Under the pieces are notes generated by a model. That model ran no database searches. It was given only the letters and a program-made list of their open reading frames with translations, and had not been told where the DNA came from. A stretch of DNA of 64,000 nt. It comes from a virus. Where the stretch lies: the IMG/VR virus record IMGVR_UViG_3300025930_000008, positions 1-64,000 of that record; one strand, written 5' to 3'. Made by a program: the position numbers and the translations under genes. This document shows positions 1 to 7,468 of this stretch, in pieces (the stretch's first letter is position 1; every line of letters starts with the position of its first letter).

Positions 1-16
1 TAATATCTCCCCGGTC

Positions 17-181
17 TTACTCGGCGCTTCCTCTGGCTTTTGCAATGGCACTCGCCTTTTCATCATCGGGCATCTGCTCGATAGCTCGTTCTATTTCTGC
101 CTCAGTCATACCGGTACCCATATCGCGGGTAGCAAGTACGTAGAGGAAGAGAATCTGATGATCGGAAAATTCGTCAGACAT
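17..181 (-). CDS. Small hypothetical protein, 54 aa
   Basis: A complete short reading frame starts with ATG at 181 and stops with TAA at 17. It overlaps the end of the upstream gene by 8 bases (ATGTCTGA), the usual coupling pattern of this genome. The protein is acidic and has no recognisable domain. The frame is the last of a run of overlapping minus-strand genes that enters the window from the right. Confidence 0.6.
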   Translation of the reverse strand: MSDEFSDHQILFLYVLATRDMGTGMTEAEIERAIEQMPDDEKASAIAKARGSAE

Positions 182-404
182 GGCTAACGTAGGAAATACG
201 CCAAGTCATGCCATTATCATCCTTCATCATGTCCATGCCCTCAAGGGCAGCCTCAATCACCTCTGTAGTCTTTGCCACAGGAGGGAGAGGTTCCTCACCT
301 ACGCGCTCCACACCGATAACCAACAGGTACCGGTGCTGACGGTCAGTATCTTTAGGCTCAGGCATCAGAGGGGTCCCCATCTTCCGTCCGCTTGTCATTG
401 GCAT
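174..404 (-). CDS. Hypothetical protein, 76 aa
   Basis: The ATG at 404 overlaps the TAA of the preceding gene (TAATG), and a GGAG ribosome site lies nine bases upstream, which fixes the start. I recognise no domain. The middle residues (HRYLLVIGVE) could form a beta strand. It is translated as part of a three-gene unit from the promoter at 804-832. Confidence 0.65.
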   Translation of the reverse strand: MPMTSGRKMGTPLMPEPKDTDRQHRYLLVIGVERVGEEPLPPVAKTTEVIEAALEGMDMMKDDNGMTWRISYVSHV

Positions 405-796
405 TATGCTTCACTCCATGCAACGTAGAATCCAGGTGCGGTGAATTTACTACGCAGGTCCACCGGCACAGTCTCGATAAGCTGACGCATCTGCTGACGC
501 ACACTGTCACGTAGGACAGCCCGGTCAAGGTCCATGATCCTAAGCAGAGCCATTTCGTCAAAATCATTTTCGCCCTCATTGGTGGCCGAAATGTTGAGGC
601 CAAGATAGAGGGTCTTATGATCGTTGGAAAAGACAACGTGCGAGTCACGGAACTTAGACTCAAACTTATCACACAGATCGTACAGGTCTGTATCATCGTC
701 AGCCTGTAATGCGTCGATGAGTGCCTTAGAGGCATCTTCCTCCGCATCCTTCTCAATGCGCCAATAGACGCCGTAGAACACCTGAGCAATCTTCAT
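404..796 (-). CDS. Hypothetical protein, about 130 aa, leaderless start
   Basis: The frame is open further upstream, to 865, but that would run through the terminator at 839-863. I place the start at the ATG at 796, giving a protein that begins MKIAQVFYGVYW. This ATG lies seven bases after a -10 box (TATCAT) paired with TTGACA at 17 bp, so the message would be leaderless; an ATG at 805 is the alternative. The protein is acidic with an Asp-rich middle. No family recognised. Confidence 0.7.
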   Translation of the reverse strand: MKIAQVFYGVYWRIEKDAEEDASKALIDALQADDDTDLYDLCDKFESKFRDSHVVFSNDHKTLYLGLNISATNEGENDFDEMALLRIMDLDRAVLRDSVRQQMRQLIETVPVDLRSKFTAPGFYVAWSEA

Positions 797-803
797 GGCT
801 TCC

Positions 804-832
804 ATGATACACGTCGAGAATTCCCGTGTCAA
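804..832 (-). promoter_or_regulatory. Sigma-70-like promoter for the gene starting at 796
   Basis: TTGACA (827-832), 17 bp, TATCAT (804-809). Seven bases separate the -10 from the ATG at 796, so transcription would begin at or next to the start codon. It follows directly on a terminator. Confidence 0.75.
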
Positions 833-838
833 CCACGC

Positions 839-863
839 AAAAAGCCCGCCTTTTGGGCGGGCC
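839..863 (-). terminator. Rho-independent terminator
   Basis: On the minus strand GCCCGCC, an AAAA loop and GGCGGGC are followed by TTTTT. It ends the unit that includes the winged-helix gene at 895-1314. Confidence 0.85.
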
Positions 864-894
864 AATTGCGTTGCCAGCGGGTGTGAAAAGTCCG

Positions 895-1314
895 TTACTC
901 AGAAACGAGAACGTACTTCTTGTCGTCCGTCTTAGTGACCTTACCGGCGTCAGTAAGCTCACGCGCGAGGCGGTAAAGATAGTTCGGATTGTCCATCCCC
1001 ATCTTAGTCGCAATCTCAGCGACGGTAATGCCATCCTCGCCAGCGTCAGCGACGAAGGCAAGGAACTGCTCCGGGCGCTCACCACGGGAAGCACGGTCGC
1101 CACTGGCGGTACGCGCACCCCGGACCTTGGTCGGGTCGGTGATTGCATCGAAGTTGGCGAGAATTGCCTGCACACGAATGAACTGCTCATGTGCGGGGCG
1201 AAGCTCGTCAAGCTGCTTCTGCAAACCCTCACGGGTGCCAGACAGAAGGTTCTCAACCTCAGCCGGGGTACCCGTGTCCTGCGTCTGCTCCGTAGGAGCG
1301 TCAGTCGTGGACAT
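895..1314 (-). CDS. Winged-helix DNA-binding-like protein, 139 aa
   Basis: Residues 1-60 are acidic and helical with a likely coiled-coil segment. Residues 80-139 read as a winged helix: a helix, a turn of the type VAEIATKMG, a recognition-like helix, and a basic wing (GKVTKTDDKKYVLV). This resembles small actinobacterial or phage nucleoid or regulatory proteins, but I cannot name a family. The start ATG overlaps the upstream stop (TAATG). It is the last gene before a strong terminator. Confidence 0.7.
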   Translation of the reverse strand: MSTTDAPTEQTQDTGTPAEVENLLSGTREGLQKQLDELRPAHEQFIRVQAILANFDAITDPTKVRGARTASGDRASRGERPEQFLAFVADAGEDGITVAEIATKMGMDNPNYLYRLARELTDAGKVTKTDDKKYVLVSE

Positions 1315-1520
1315 TATGCCTCCTGGGCGTCGTTTACCGAATCCACTCCCGTAACGGTACCAGCGCCTTCATCCTGTGTCAAGGGCTGATTCTCAGATTC
1401 TTGCTCAGGGGTCCATTGTACCGGATTCCCCTGGTCCTGCCACTCGGGAGGCGGGGCCTGATTCTTCTGGCGATGGTTGTTGAGAAATTCGGCCAATTCC
1501 TCGGCCACAGATTTAGGCAT
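1314..1520 (-). CDS. Hypothetical hydrophilic protein, 68 aa
   Basis: The frame overlaps the upstream gene by 8 bases (ATGCCTAA) and the downstream gene by one. The sequence is rich in Gln, Pro and Glu and probably disordered. No domain recognised. Confidence 0.6.
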   Translation of the reverse strand: MPKSVAEELAEFLNNHRQKNQAPPPEWQDQGNPVQWTPEQESENQPLTQDEGAGTVTGVDSVNDAQEA

Positions 1521-1815
1521 CGTCTATCGGGGATTCCTCAGCCTGCACACCCTGAGCGGGCCAGTCGTCAAGTATGGTCACCATTTTACCACGCGGCGGC
1601 GGCAGGGCAGGACCCTCACCTACAATGAACTTTATCTCACCATTACGTAGATCCCACTTAATAACCTGCCTTAGTACAGCGCCCTGCACTAACTTAGCGA
1701 AGGCGTAAGACAATAACTCCATACGATCCTCAAGAGCCATGTTCTTTTCACATCGTAGAGTGACTATCGTATCCCCATCACGGGGAGTAGTCCTGTCCTT
1801 ATTCCGACCGAACAT
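1513..1815 (-). CDS. Hypothetical protein, 100 aa
   Basis: ATG at 1815 lies inside the end of the upstream gene (17 bases of overlap). The protein shows a basic N-terminus, alternating beta-like strands and an acidic tail. No family recognised. It is part of the same run as its neighbours. Confidence 0.65.
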   Translation of the reverse strand: MFGRNKDRTTPRDGDTIVTLRCEKNMALEDRMELLSYAFAKLVQGAVLRQVIKWDLRNGEIKFIVGEGPALPPPRGKMVTILDDWPAQGVQAEESPIDDA

Positions 1816-2083
1816 TCTTCAACTGTGCCTTCAGCGCGTCTATTTCATCTTCTAGAGTTGACACCCTGGCACGCTCGTCGTCCCTGTCCTTACGGGCACG
1901 GGCTAATTCCTCTTGGAGAGCATCAATTACACCGGTCTGAACCACCACGGCTCCCTGCGCTGCTGACACTACCACAGCGTCTTTATCTACACGGAATCGT
2001 AGGAGCGCCACAAGGCCGGTAACAAACCCACCACCTAGGACGGCAACGAGAATAGGAGTTATTTCAAAGGCGGCTAGTATCAT
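1799..2083 (-). CDS. Membrane-anchored coiled-coil protein, 94 aa
   Basis: Residues 5-28 form one hydrophobic segment (ITPILVAVLGGGFVTGLVAL). Residues 52-90 are a strong charged heptad-like coiled coil (LQEELARARKDRDDERARV). The layout, a short membrane anchor plus a coiled coil, resembles phage spanin or holin-associated proteins, but no lipobox or cassette partner supports a firm name. It follows the four-helix membrane protein at 2083-2610 with a one-base overlap, so both may work at the membrane. Confidence 0.7.
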   Translation of the reverse strand: MILAAFEITPILVAVLGGGFVTGLVALLRFRVDKDAVVVSAAQGAVVVQTGVIDALQEELARARKDRDDERARVSTLEDEIDALKAQLKNVRSE

Positions 2084-2610
2084 TAGTCCTTCCTTGGTAC
2101 ATAGTCGTCAGGTGGAATATCTGTGAGTTCATGTGAGGCATTCGGTGGCACAATTGTAGCTGTACCGTCAGAGATACTTTGATCGCTTGTAATCTCTACA
2201 GGTACAAGCTCAACTGCCGGGGACAGAATTACCTTACCTCTGTAGACACACGCGATGATTACGGCTAGGTAAATAGCCAGGCCAGGAGTGAAGCCGTTGA
2301 CGTAAATAGCCGCAGAAGCATTTATGAGAAGAGTCGTCCCCAAAAAGATGAGGCCCGCTAGCTCTGCGCCCTGCGCCTCAATTGGGAACCGACGCCCTAG
2401 AGTACGATGAGGTACAGAGAGGCCCACTAATATTAGGACGCCAGAGAGCATGAACATAACAGTCCACAGGTAATCCCATGGGTGAAGTGTCCTACCCACC
2501 ACAGAATTAGCCAGAGACTCAGGCTGTAGGAACGTTGTGATACCACTTATCATACACATAGCCGCGATACATGCCTCAAAGGCATTGGCCTGTAGGTTGC
2601 GCCAATTCAT
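2083..2610 (-). CDS. Membrane protein, about four helices, 175 aa
   Basis: Hydrophobic segments lie near residues 8-28, 46-66, 85-104 and 108-125. The C-terminal 45 residues are hydrophilic and probably face the cytoplasm. This could be a holin or a superinfection protein; nothing in the sequence decides. It is the first gene after the terminator at 2641-2665, so a promoter must lie in the short gap. I see only a weak TAACTA candidate there. Confidence 0.65.
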   Translation of the reverse strand: MNWRNLQANAFEACIAAMCMISGITTFLQPESLANSVVGRTLHPWDYLWTVMFMLSGVLILVGLSVPHRTLGRRFPIEAQGAELAGLIFLGTTLLINASAAIYVNGFTPGLAIYLAVIIACVYRGKVILSPAVELVPVEITSDQSISDGTATIVPPNASHELTDIPPDDYVPRKD

Positions 2611-2640
2611 TGCACTAGTTATGTCGCGGGCCGGAGAACG

Positions 2641-2665
2641 AAAAAGGGCCTGCTTTCGCAGGCCC
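2641..2665 (-). terminator. Rho-independent terminator after the VWA gene
   Basis: Minus strand: GGGCCTGC, a GAAA loop and GCAGGCCC, then TTTTT. Confidence 0.9.
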
Positions 2666-2713
2666 TAGTTCGATGAGCAACGACCACCCCTGGTCGAAGT
2701 TATGTGAGGCTAA

Positions 2714-4234
2714 TTACCAGCCACGGCTACTGACCTGCTTGATGCCAGGCATCCCCTCACAGAAATCCTCAATCTTCACGACCTTACCGAACTTATTCGC
2801 ACCCCGGTAATCGTAGCGGCCACCGTGAGTGGCAAGCCACAGCCACCGTTCCTTATTCTTGCTGTCCGGCAGCACATCGTAGAAGGCACCCTCAAGATCG
2901 GTCATAACCACAACCGCCTTAGGATAATGTCCCAACTCAGGGACAACGGACTTCTGAATCTCAGCCTCAATGGGAGAGAAAGCCGTACCGCCACTCGCCA
3001 TCTTAGGGTTATCCGACTCAAGATCGAACGGAAGCGTGTACGTGCTGAACGTGTAGGCAATCAGCTTGATCTTGGACGGCGGCACCGACTTAGCCAGCGT
3101 AGCGAAATTCTGAATCCAGTCGGAGCAAGAGCCGGAACCGTCCATGAACATTACGATGCACGGAGTCTCGCCACGATGGGAGTCAGGGTCACGCTTGACC
3201 GGCATGACACCCATTTCCCTACCCATACGACTGTCGTACACACCCTGTAGCTTACGCGGGGTGCGATGGTAGGACGGGCGCGGCTTAGGACCACGCTTCT
3301 TGAACGTGTCAGGATTTACCTCACGCAGTAGCTCAGCCCACTTCATAGACACACCCTTCTGGTCTACGAAATTGCGCATAGCGCCTGCCTCAGAGCCAGG
3401 ACCGGCACCGGGCGTGCCCTGCTGATCGTCGTCCGCAGCCTTATCCTCAAGGTCCTGAGGCATACCGGCCTGCTCAGCGATCTTGCCAGAGGCATTGCCC
3501 TGACCCTTAGCGTCGTCCGGGTTATGCAACCAATCGTGATCGCCAGTCATCTGAGACTTGGACATACCGTCCATGTACTCGCCAAGACCACCCTTACCGG
3601 AGCCGTCAATCTGACCGCCGCCACCCTCGCCCTCATCGTCGCCCTCGCCGCCCTCACCGCTCTGGTCAGGGATATCGAGATAGACCTCAGACACCGTAGA
3701 GTTTGAGCAATCGTACTTCACGATATCCGGACCAAAGCATCCCATATCGCGGATACGGCCAGGCTCAAGGCCCATGCTGCTCAGGTAATCATTGATTACA
3801 CAGTCAGCCGCCACGTTGAACTTACGCGCATCCTTAAACTTACCCTTCTTCTTACCGCTCTCAATCAGCTTGAGGTGGTTCAGCAGGACGTGCATAGTCT
3901 CATGCGCCTGAATGAAAGCGAATTCCTCAGGCGTCAGGAGAGCCGCGAACGTGGGGTTGAAGTAGTAATTGAAGTCGGTCAGGTCAGCACCATCGTGCGG
4001 CAGACCGACAGCCGCCGTAGGCAGGCTGTGCGACCACTCAGGCTTACCCATGTTCAGGACGTGGGTAAGGAAGAACGCGAAGTTCTCATCGAGATAGTCT
4101 ACGGACTCGCGCCAGTGTGTAGGGAGGTGGCAATTGTCGATCTGCTCACGCGCAACCTTACGCGCACGCTCGACCGCATCGCGGACTTCCTTGGGCACCT
4201 GGGAAGTGTCCGGGGCGTTGGTTCGTTTGCTCAT
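2714..4234 (-). CDS. Metallopeptidase-like plus VWA domain protein, MoxR partner
   Basis: About 506 residues. Near residue 110 the sequence HETMHVLLNH matches a zinc-binding HExxH helix. Residues 180-290 are Gly/Asp-rich and probably flexible. Near residue 365 DGSGSCSD supplies a MIDAS motif, followed by a conserved SGGTAF loop. This is the layout of DUF2201-type putative metallopeptidase/VWA proteins, which act with MoxR AAA ATPases such as the one at 4994-6145. The role is probably ATP-driven remodelling or metal insertion on an unknown client. I chose the ATG at 4234 because it sits seven bases after the -10 box; another ATG at 4243 overlaps the -10 itself. Confidence 0.8.
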   Translation of the reverse strand: MSKRTNAPDTSQVPKEVRDAVERARKVAREQIDNCHLPTHWRESVDYLDENFAFFLTHVLNMGKPEWSHSLPTAAVGLPHDGADLTDFNYYFNPTFAALLTPEEFAFIQAHETMHVLLNHLKLIESGKKKGKFKDARKFNVAADCVINDYLSSMGLEPGRIRDMGCFGPDIVKYDCSNSTVSEVYLDIPDQSGEGGEGDDEGEGGGGQIDGSGKGGLGEYMDGMSKSQMTGDHDWLHNPDDAKGQGNASGKIAEQAGMPQDLEDKAADDDQQGTPGAGPGSEAGAMRNFVDQKGVSMKWAELLREVNPDTFKKRGPKPRPSYHRTPRKLQGVYDSRMGREMGVMPVKRDPDSHRGETPCIVMFMDGSGSCSDWIQNFATLAKSVPPSKIKLIAYTFSTYTLPFDLESDNPKMASGGTAFSPIEAEIQKSVVPELGHYPKAVVVMTDLEGAFYDVLPDSKNKERWLWLATHGGRYDYRGANKFGKVVKIEDFCEGMPGIKQVSSRGW

Positions 4235-4241
4235 GCCAAGC

Positions 4242-4271
4242 ATGGTACACCATCCTCCGGTCGGCTGTCAA
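4242..4271 (-). promoter_or_regulatory. Promoter of the VWA gene, overlapping the upstream stop codon
   Basis: TTGACA (4266-4271), 18 bp, TACCAT (4242-4247), then seven bases to the ATG at 4234. The TGA stop of the upstream gene (Pro-stop, CCT TGA) is part of the -35 box. Confidence 0.7.
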
Positions 4272-4621
4272 GGGTGGACTTGAAACTCATTGCCATCGCC
4301 ATCTGTGAACGTTTCCTCGCGGCACACCTGACAAATGTAGTCACCCTGCTCAAACTGAGCCGCCTGCCGTGTCTCGCCACAGCTAGGACACTGACGCTCA
4401 CTCGTAAATTCCTGACGTACCTGCTCTATCTGAGCAGACATAAGTTGCCAGGAGTGTTCGTGATTGGTCCTGTCCATCGCTATATCTGACTGTAGTCTTT
4501 TGAAGTCAGCCAGATGCTCGACAAACAGCCTCTTAAGCTGCATCGTTCGATAGTACGCGAAGCCTGCGTAAATAAGACACGTCGGCGCGATAAAGGCTAA
4601 TATGTCACGTACTAAGACCAT
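4268..4621 (-). CDS. Membrane-anchored zinc-ribbon protein, 117 aa
   Basis: One N-terminal hydrophobic segment (residues 5-22) is followed by a helical region. The C-terminal zinc ribbon has CPSCGETRQ and then GDYICQVCRE. This C-terminal module recurs in about nine proteins of this window (see findings). The TGA stop lies in the -35 box of the next promoter. Likely a membrane protein with a cytoplasmic zinc domain; function unknown. Confidence 0.7.
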   Translation of the reverse strand: MVLVRDILAFIAPTCLIYAGFAYYRTMQLKRLFVEHLADFKRLQSDIAMDRTNHEHSWQLMSAQIEQVRQEFTSERQCPSCGETRQAAQFEQGDYICQVCREETFTDGDGNEFQVHP

Positions 4622-4769
4622 TGATTTTCCTGTTCCTGTCTACGGTCCATATGATTGCGTCGTTCCAGTACCACAACTTTATATCAGGCGGTCTACGGAA
4701 GGGGCGCACTCGCCAGTACCCATTCGTGAAGTAAATGTGAGGCTTACTCCATTGCGTAGTAAATGCCAT
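4605..4769 (-). CDS. Small aromatic/basic phage protein, 54 aa
   Basis: A frame overlapped at both ends by neighbours (ATG at 4769, TGA at 4605). It is rich in Trp, Tyr and Arg (KPHIYFTNGYWRVR, then WTVDRNRKIN). I recall similar short Trp-rich proteins in actinophage genomes, none with a known function. The overlaps are the normal spacing here and support a real gene. Confidence 0.65.
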   Translation of the reverse strand: MAFTTQWSKPHIYFTNGYWRVRPFRRPPDIKLWYWNDAIIWTVDRNRKINGLST

Positions 4770-4989
4770 TAGAACAGACCACCCCTAGGACACCATAGTT
4801 GTCTGTCTGTACGACCTGTCGGATATTGGAATGATGATCCTGACAGACAGCGTTTGGATCATCCCTGTCCACAGTAGCCGTATGCTGAGAGCTAGGGGTA
4901 TTAGAGCCGCCACACGCACCAATAAATAGGCACGCTAGAACGACGGCAGCCCCGGCCTTTCGACCGGGGCTATTTACGCCGCGCTTCAT
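4744..4989 (-). CDS. Small lipoprotein, about 81 aa
   Basis: The protein begins MKRGVNSPGRKAGAAVV and has a hydrophobic h-region ending in a lipobox (LFIGACGG), so it should be lipidated at the Cys and held on the outer face of the membrane. The mature part is short and has two further cysteines (VCQDHHSN, GVVCSNG). Phage lipoproteins of this kind often block superinfection; that is inference only. A TTG at 5007 is an alternative start. The codons around residues 6-13 form a GC hairpin (GCCCCGG paired with CCGGGGC) that could hinder early translation. Confidence 0.65.
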   Translation of the reverse strand: MKRGVNSPGRKAGAAVVLACLFIGACGGSNTPSSQHTATVDRDDPNAVCQDHHSNIRQVVQTDNYGVLGVVCSNGIYYAME

Positions 4990-4993
4990 TGAG

Positions 4994-6145
4994 CTACGCC
5001 AGCCCAAGCTGCTTGCGAAGGTTCGGGACCGACTGGTACCGGTGCTGAGGCAGGCTAGTCACCGCATCCTTAAGGGAGCCGTACTTACCCTGATTCATCT
5101 TGGACACATAGCCCTCAAGCATCGACGGCTTGAGGTTGTCCAGAATCTCAGCGTAGTTATTGGCGAGCGACTTGCCATGCTTGTTCTCAATCACCTTGAG
5201 GATGGCCTCATGGGTATCGAAATCGTCCTGATTATCCTTCATGTACTTCGACACTGACATACGCTTCTCGCTCAGCCAGTTCTCGTCGTACGTAAAGTTG
5301 GGGTTCGGACCGTTACCCAGCCCGCCCTGATGCTGCGTCGGCTTGACCCGACGAAGGTCATTCTCTGCACGCTCAAGCAGAGCGGCCAGCTTCTGACGAT
5401 CAGCCTGAATCCACTTAGGCAGAGCGGGCCGGAAGTCACCCGTGGCCTGGTAAACCATACCGATCTTCATAAGACGGCGGGGAGAGATAAAGTTCTCCAT
5501 CCCGCGACGAGCCTGGTTATGCTCGCCCCACCATGAGTAGAGCGCCTGAGCGATAGGCTTGGGAAGGTGCTGTGCCATGTAGGCAACATTCGGCTTAGCC
5601 TGAATGTCAATGAACACATCGAAACGGTCGATCAGTGCAGGGTCCAGATCGGACACCTTATAATCGCCGTCAGGCGGGTTCATCGCGGCCCAACAAGCCT
5701 TGACGTGAGGCAGCGGCTCACCGTTGATCGTCCGAAACTGAATAATCTCGAAGATCGCGTTCTGAGTCTTTTCGTCGCCACGGTTGAACTCATCGAAGAA
5801 AATGAGTTCAGCCTCATCAACCTCGCGGGGACGAACCATCTTCAGCGACTCAACGACCGGGCTATCCTCATCCTCAAGAATGCCGTTGCAGATGGGGCAG
5901 GCAGCCTTGTCGGTACCCAGCCAAATGCGGTCACGGGTGCAGAACTTACGCGGCGTAGGAACGCCCACCAGATCGGTGAACGGGTCCAGCGTCGAGCAAG
6001 AGTAATACTTGAGGACGATGTTCTTCTCACGCGCAAGGCGGAGAATTTCTTCCGTCTTACCGACGCCGTGCAGACCGATAAGAAGAACGTTCATCCCGTG
6101 GTCGAAATACTCACCGGCCTTGGGAATGAGAGGGTTGACTGACAT
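4994..6145 (-). CDS. MoxR-family AAA+ ATPase, CobS-like
   Basis: 383 residues. Walker A is GLHGVGKT (about residues 24-31) and Walker B is LIFFDEFNRG (about 115-124), followed by sensor and arginine-finger regions typical of the MoxR/CobS clade. A Cys-rich insertion (CTRD and CPIC, residues 69-92) may bind zinc. The neighbour at 2714-4234 has the matching VWA domain, so the two probably form an ATPase-VWA remodelling pair. The lid region (LPKPIAQALYSWWGEHN) is repeated in the small gene at 6233-6505. It has its own promoter with a leader of about 55 bases and an AGGAG site. Confidence 0.85.
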   Translation of the reverse strand: MSVNPLIPKAGEYFDHGMNVLLIGLHGVGKTEEILRLAREKNIVLKYYSCSTLDPFTDLVGVPTPRKFCTRDRIWLGTDKAACPICNGILEDEDSPVVESLKMVRPREVDEAELIFFDEFNRGDEKTQNAIFEIIQFRTINGEPLPHVKACWAAMNPPDGDYKVSDLDPALIDRFDVFIDIQAKPNVAYMAQHLPKPIAQALYSWWGEHNQARRGMENFISPRRLMKIGMVYQATGDFRPALPKWIQADRQKLAALLERAENDLRRVKPTQHQGGLGNGPNPNFTYDENWLSEKRMSVSKYMKDNQDDFDTHEAILKVIENKHGKSLANNYAEILDNLKPSMLEGYVSKMNQGKYGSLKDAVTSLPQHRYQSVPNLRKQLGLA

Positions 6146-6207
6146 GAGTTTGGCGTAGCTCCTGTGTGTCTGGGCGTTATTGCCCGGTGCTTCAACTTAC
6201 GAGAGGG

Positions 6208-6236
6208 ATACTACAGACGATCCCCGTTGCTGTCAA
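6208..6236 (-). promoter_or_regulatory. Promoter of the MoxR ATPase gene
   Basis: TTGACA (6231-6236), 17 bp, TAGTAT (6208-6213). This one gives a conventional leader with AGGAG before the ATG at 6145. The -35 contains the TGA stop of the upstream gene. Confidence 0.75.
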
Positions 6237-6505
6237 GGGCCTTTTGCCCATTCTTCTGCGATAGAGCGCTTTTCAGCGCGGTTACGACGGCCATGCCACT
6301 GTAGCCGCTTGACACGCTTGGTATCTTCCACGCCCATATCGCTGAGCGCGCGCTTCATAAGCAATACCAGCTTCTCCAAATCATACGGATTGCCGCCAGC
6401 ATTGCTGTCGCCCCAATGGGAATAAAGCGCCTGTGACACAGACTGAGGCAGGCCACAATCCACCATTTCTCTAACGCTAGGTCGCTGAGGATTATTGAAC
6501 ACCAT
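6233..6505 (-). CDS. Stand-alone copy of the MoxR lid region, 90 aa
   Basis: Residues 18-50 (GLPQSVSQALYSHWGDSN and a following Leu-rich helix) match the lid segment of the neighbouring ATPase (LPKPIAQALYSWWGEHN). There is no Walker motif. It may be a duplicated regulatory subunit or a decoy of the ATPase. The C-terminus is strongly basic. Its start overlaps the upstream stop at 6505 by one base. Confidence 0.7.
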   Translation of the reverse strand: MVFNNPQRPSVREMVDCGLPQSVSQALYSHWGDSNAGGNPYDLEKLVLLMKRALSDMGVEDTKRVKRLQWHGRRNRAEKRSIAEEWAKGP

Positions 6506-7176
6506 CAGATACCCTTCTTCTGAGCCGCCCGATAGGCAGCCTCAAGGTTGTCCATGATATCCTCGCCCTTACCGCGAGCGCGGTCCACAGCGTCACCCTT
6601 ACCGGCCTCAAGCTCAGCGATAGCCTTCCTCAGCTTTGCCTCGCCCATGGCACTGTAATTGCGGCTGACCTGACCCTCAGGAATAACCTCAGGCTCAATG
6701 TCTACAACAGCCGCAGGCGTAATAACCTGCGGGGCCATCTGGTTATCCGTCATACCAGAGAACATCGAACCCTTGCCAGCCTTAGCGTCTTTCTTGGCAT
6801 GACCAAGCGACTCATAAAGCTGCTTCTTAAGTTCGTCCATCGAACCGGGCTGAGTGATAGCCTCAGCCTCAGCGTAGGTGTCGGCGCTCTCGATAGCGTC
6901 ACGACAAACCTTACAAACGTAGTCGTCGGCGTAGAACACGTTGGTCCCGCCACAGTTGACGCACTCATGCGGGACAGAGGTAACGTTACCCTGACCCATC
7001 GACGCGCCATACTTCTTGACGACGTTCTTATACATCGCCGCCGCGCCTGCGAAATGCTTGCCCTCCCACTGATCGTAGGGGATGCCGGTATTACCCTCCA
7101 TCCGGTCGCGCGTGTAATCCCACGCGATAGGGTCCTTAGCGAAAGCGGGCGGTGCCTTTGTGTAGTGGTGTCCCAT
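6505..7176 (-). CDS. Zinc-ribbon protein, 223 aa, leaderless
   Basis: The N-terminus resembles small phage proteins that bind a partner through aromatic residues. Near residues 75-95 a zinc ribbon reads CVNCGGTN and DDYVCKVCRD, the recurring module of this genome. The rest is helical and charged. The ATG at 7176 lies six bases after the TAAGGT -10 box. It heads a unit that runs into the lid-region gene. Confidence 0.7.
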   Translation of the reverse strand: MGHHYTKAPPAFAKDPIAWDYTRDRMEGNTGIPYDQWEGKHFAGAAAMYKNVVKKYGASMGQGNVTSVPHECVNCGGTNVFYADDYVCKVCRDAIESADTYAEAEAITQPGSMDELKKQLYESLGHAKKDAKAGKGSMFSGMTDNQMAPQVITPAAVVDIEPEVIPEGQVSRNYSAMGEAKLRKAIAELEAGKGDAVDRARGKGEDIMDNLEAAYRAAQKKGI

Positions 7177-7182
7177 TGCTGT

Positions 7183-7211
7183 ACCTTAGCCTAGTTCCTG
7201 TGCCCCGTCAA
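7183..7211 (-). promoter_or_regulatory. Promoter for the zinc-ribbon gene at 6505-7176
   Basis: TTGACG (7206-7211), 17 bp, TAAGGT (7183-7188), six bases to the ATG. The TGA stop of the upstream gene lies in the -35 box. Confidence 0.75.
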
Positions 7212-7468
7212 GGGGCAATCTTATAATCCGTCAGCATCTTGATAAGAGCCTCCCCGAACACGGTATCGCCCATATCCCATTCCTCAATAAACTGCGCCAG
7301 GTGAAGGATCAGTTTATCTACAGCTTCCTGACTCGCGCGCTTCTGATCCAGAAGGGCCTTTTTGCGCTGACGGTAACGAAACTCGTCCTGATCGTAGCGA
7401 GTAGCCTCGTACTTATCATACAGATACTCGTCATAGTCCCAATCAGGGCTGGTATGCCAGGGCGGCAT
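7208..7468 (-). CDS. Hypothetical protein, 86 aa
   Basis: The N-terminal half is rich in Tyr, Asp and Arg (WDYDEYLYDKYEATRYD); the C-terminal half looks helical. No domain recognised. Its ATG overlaps the stop of the ArdC-like gene, so both are made from one message. Confidence 0.65.
   Translation of the reverse strand: MPPWHTSPDWDYDEYLYDKYEATRYDQDEFRYRQRKKALLDQKRASQEAVDKLILHLAQFIEEWDMGDTVFGEALIKMLTDYKIAP

Noticed and set aside
3875-4489. Long plus-strand frame of 204 codons
   Set aside because: It lies antisense to the VWA and zinc-ribbon genes, which have clear domains and junctions. It has no ribosome site or recognisable protein.
5567-6142. Long plus-strand frame opposite the MoxR ATPase
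   Set aside because: A mirror frame of a clear AAA ATPase; no independent support.
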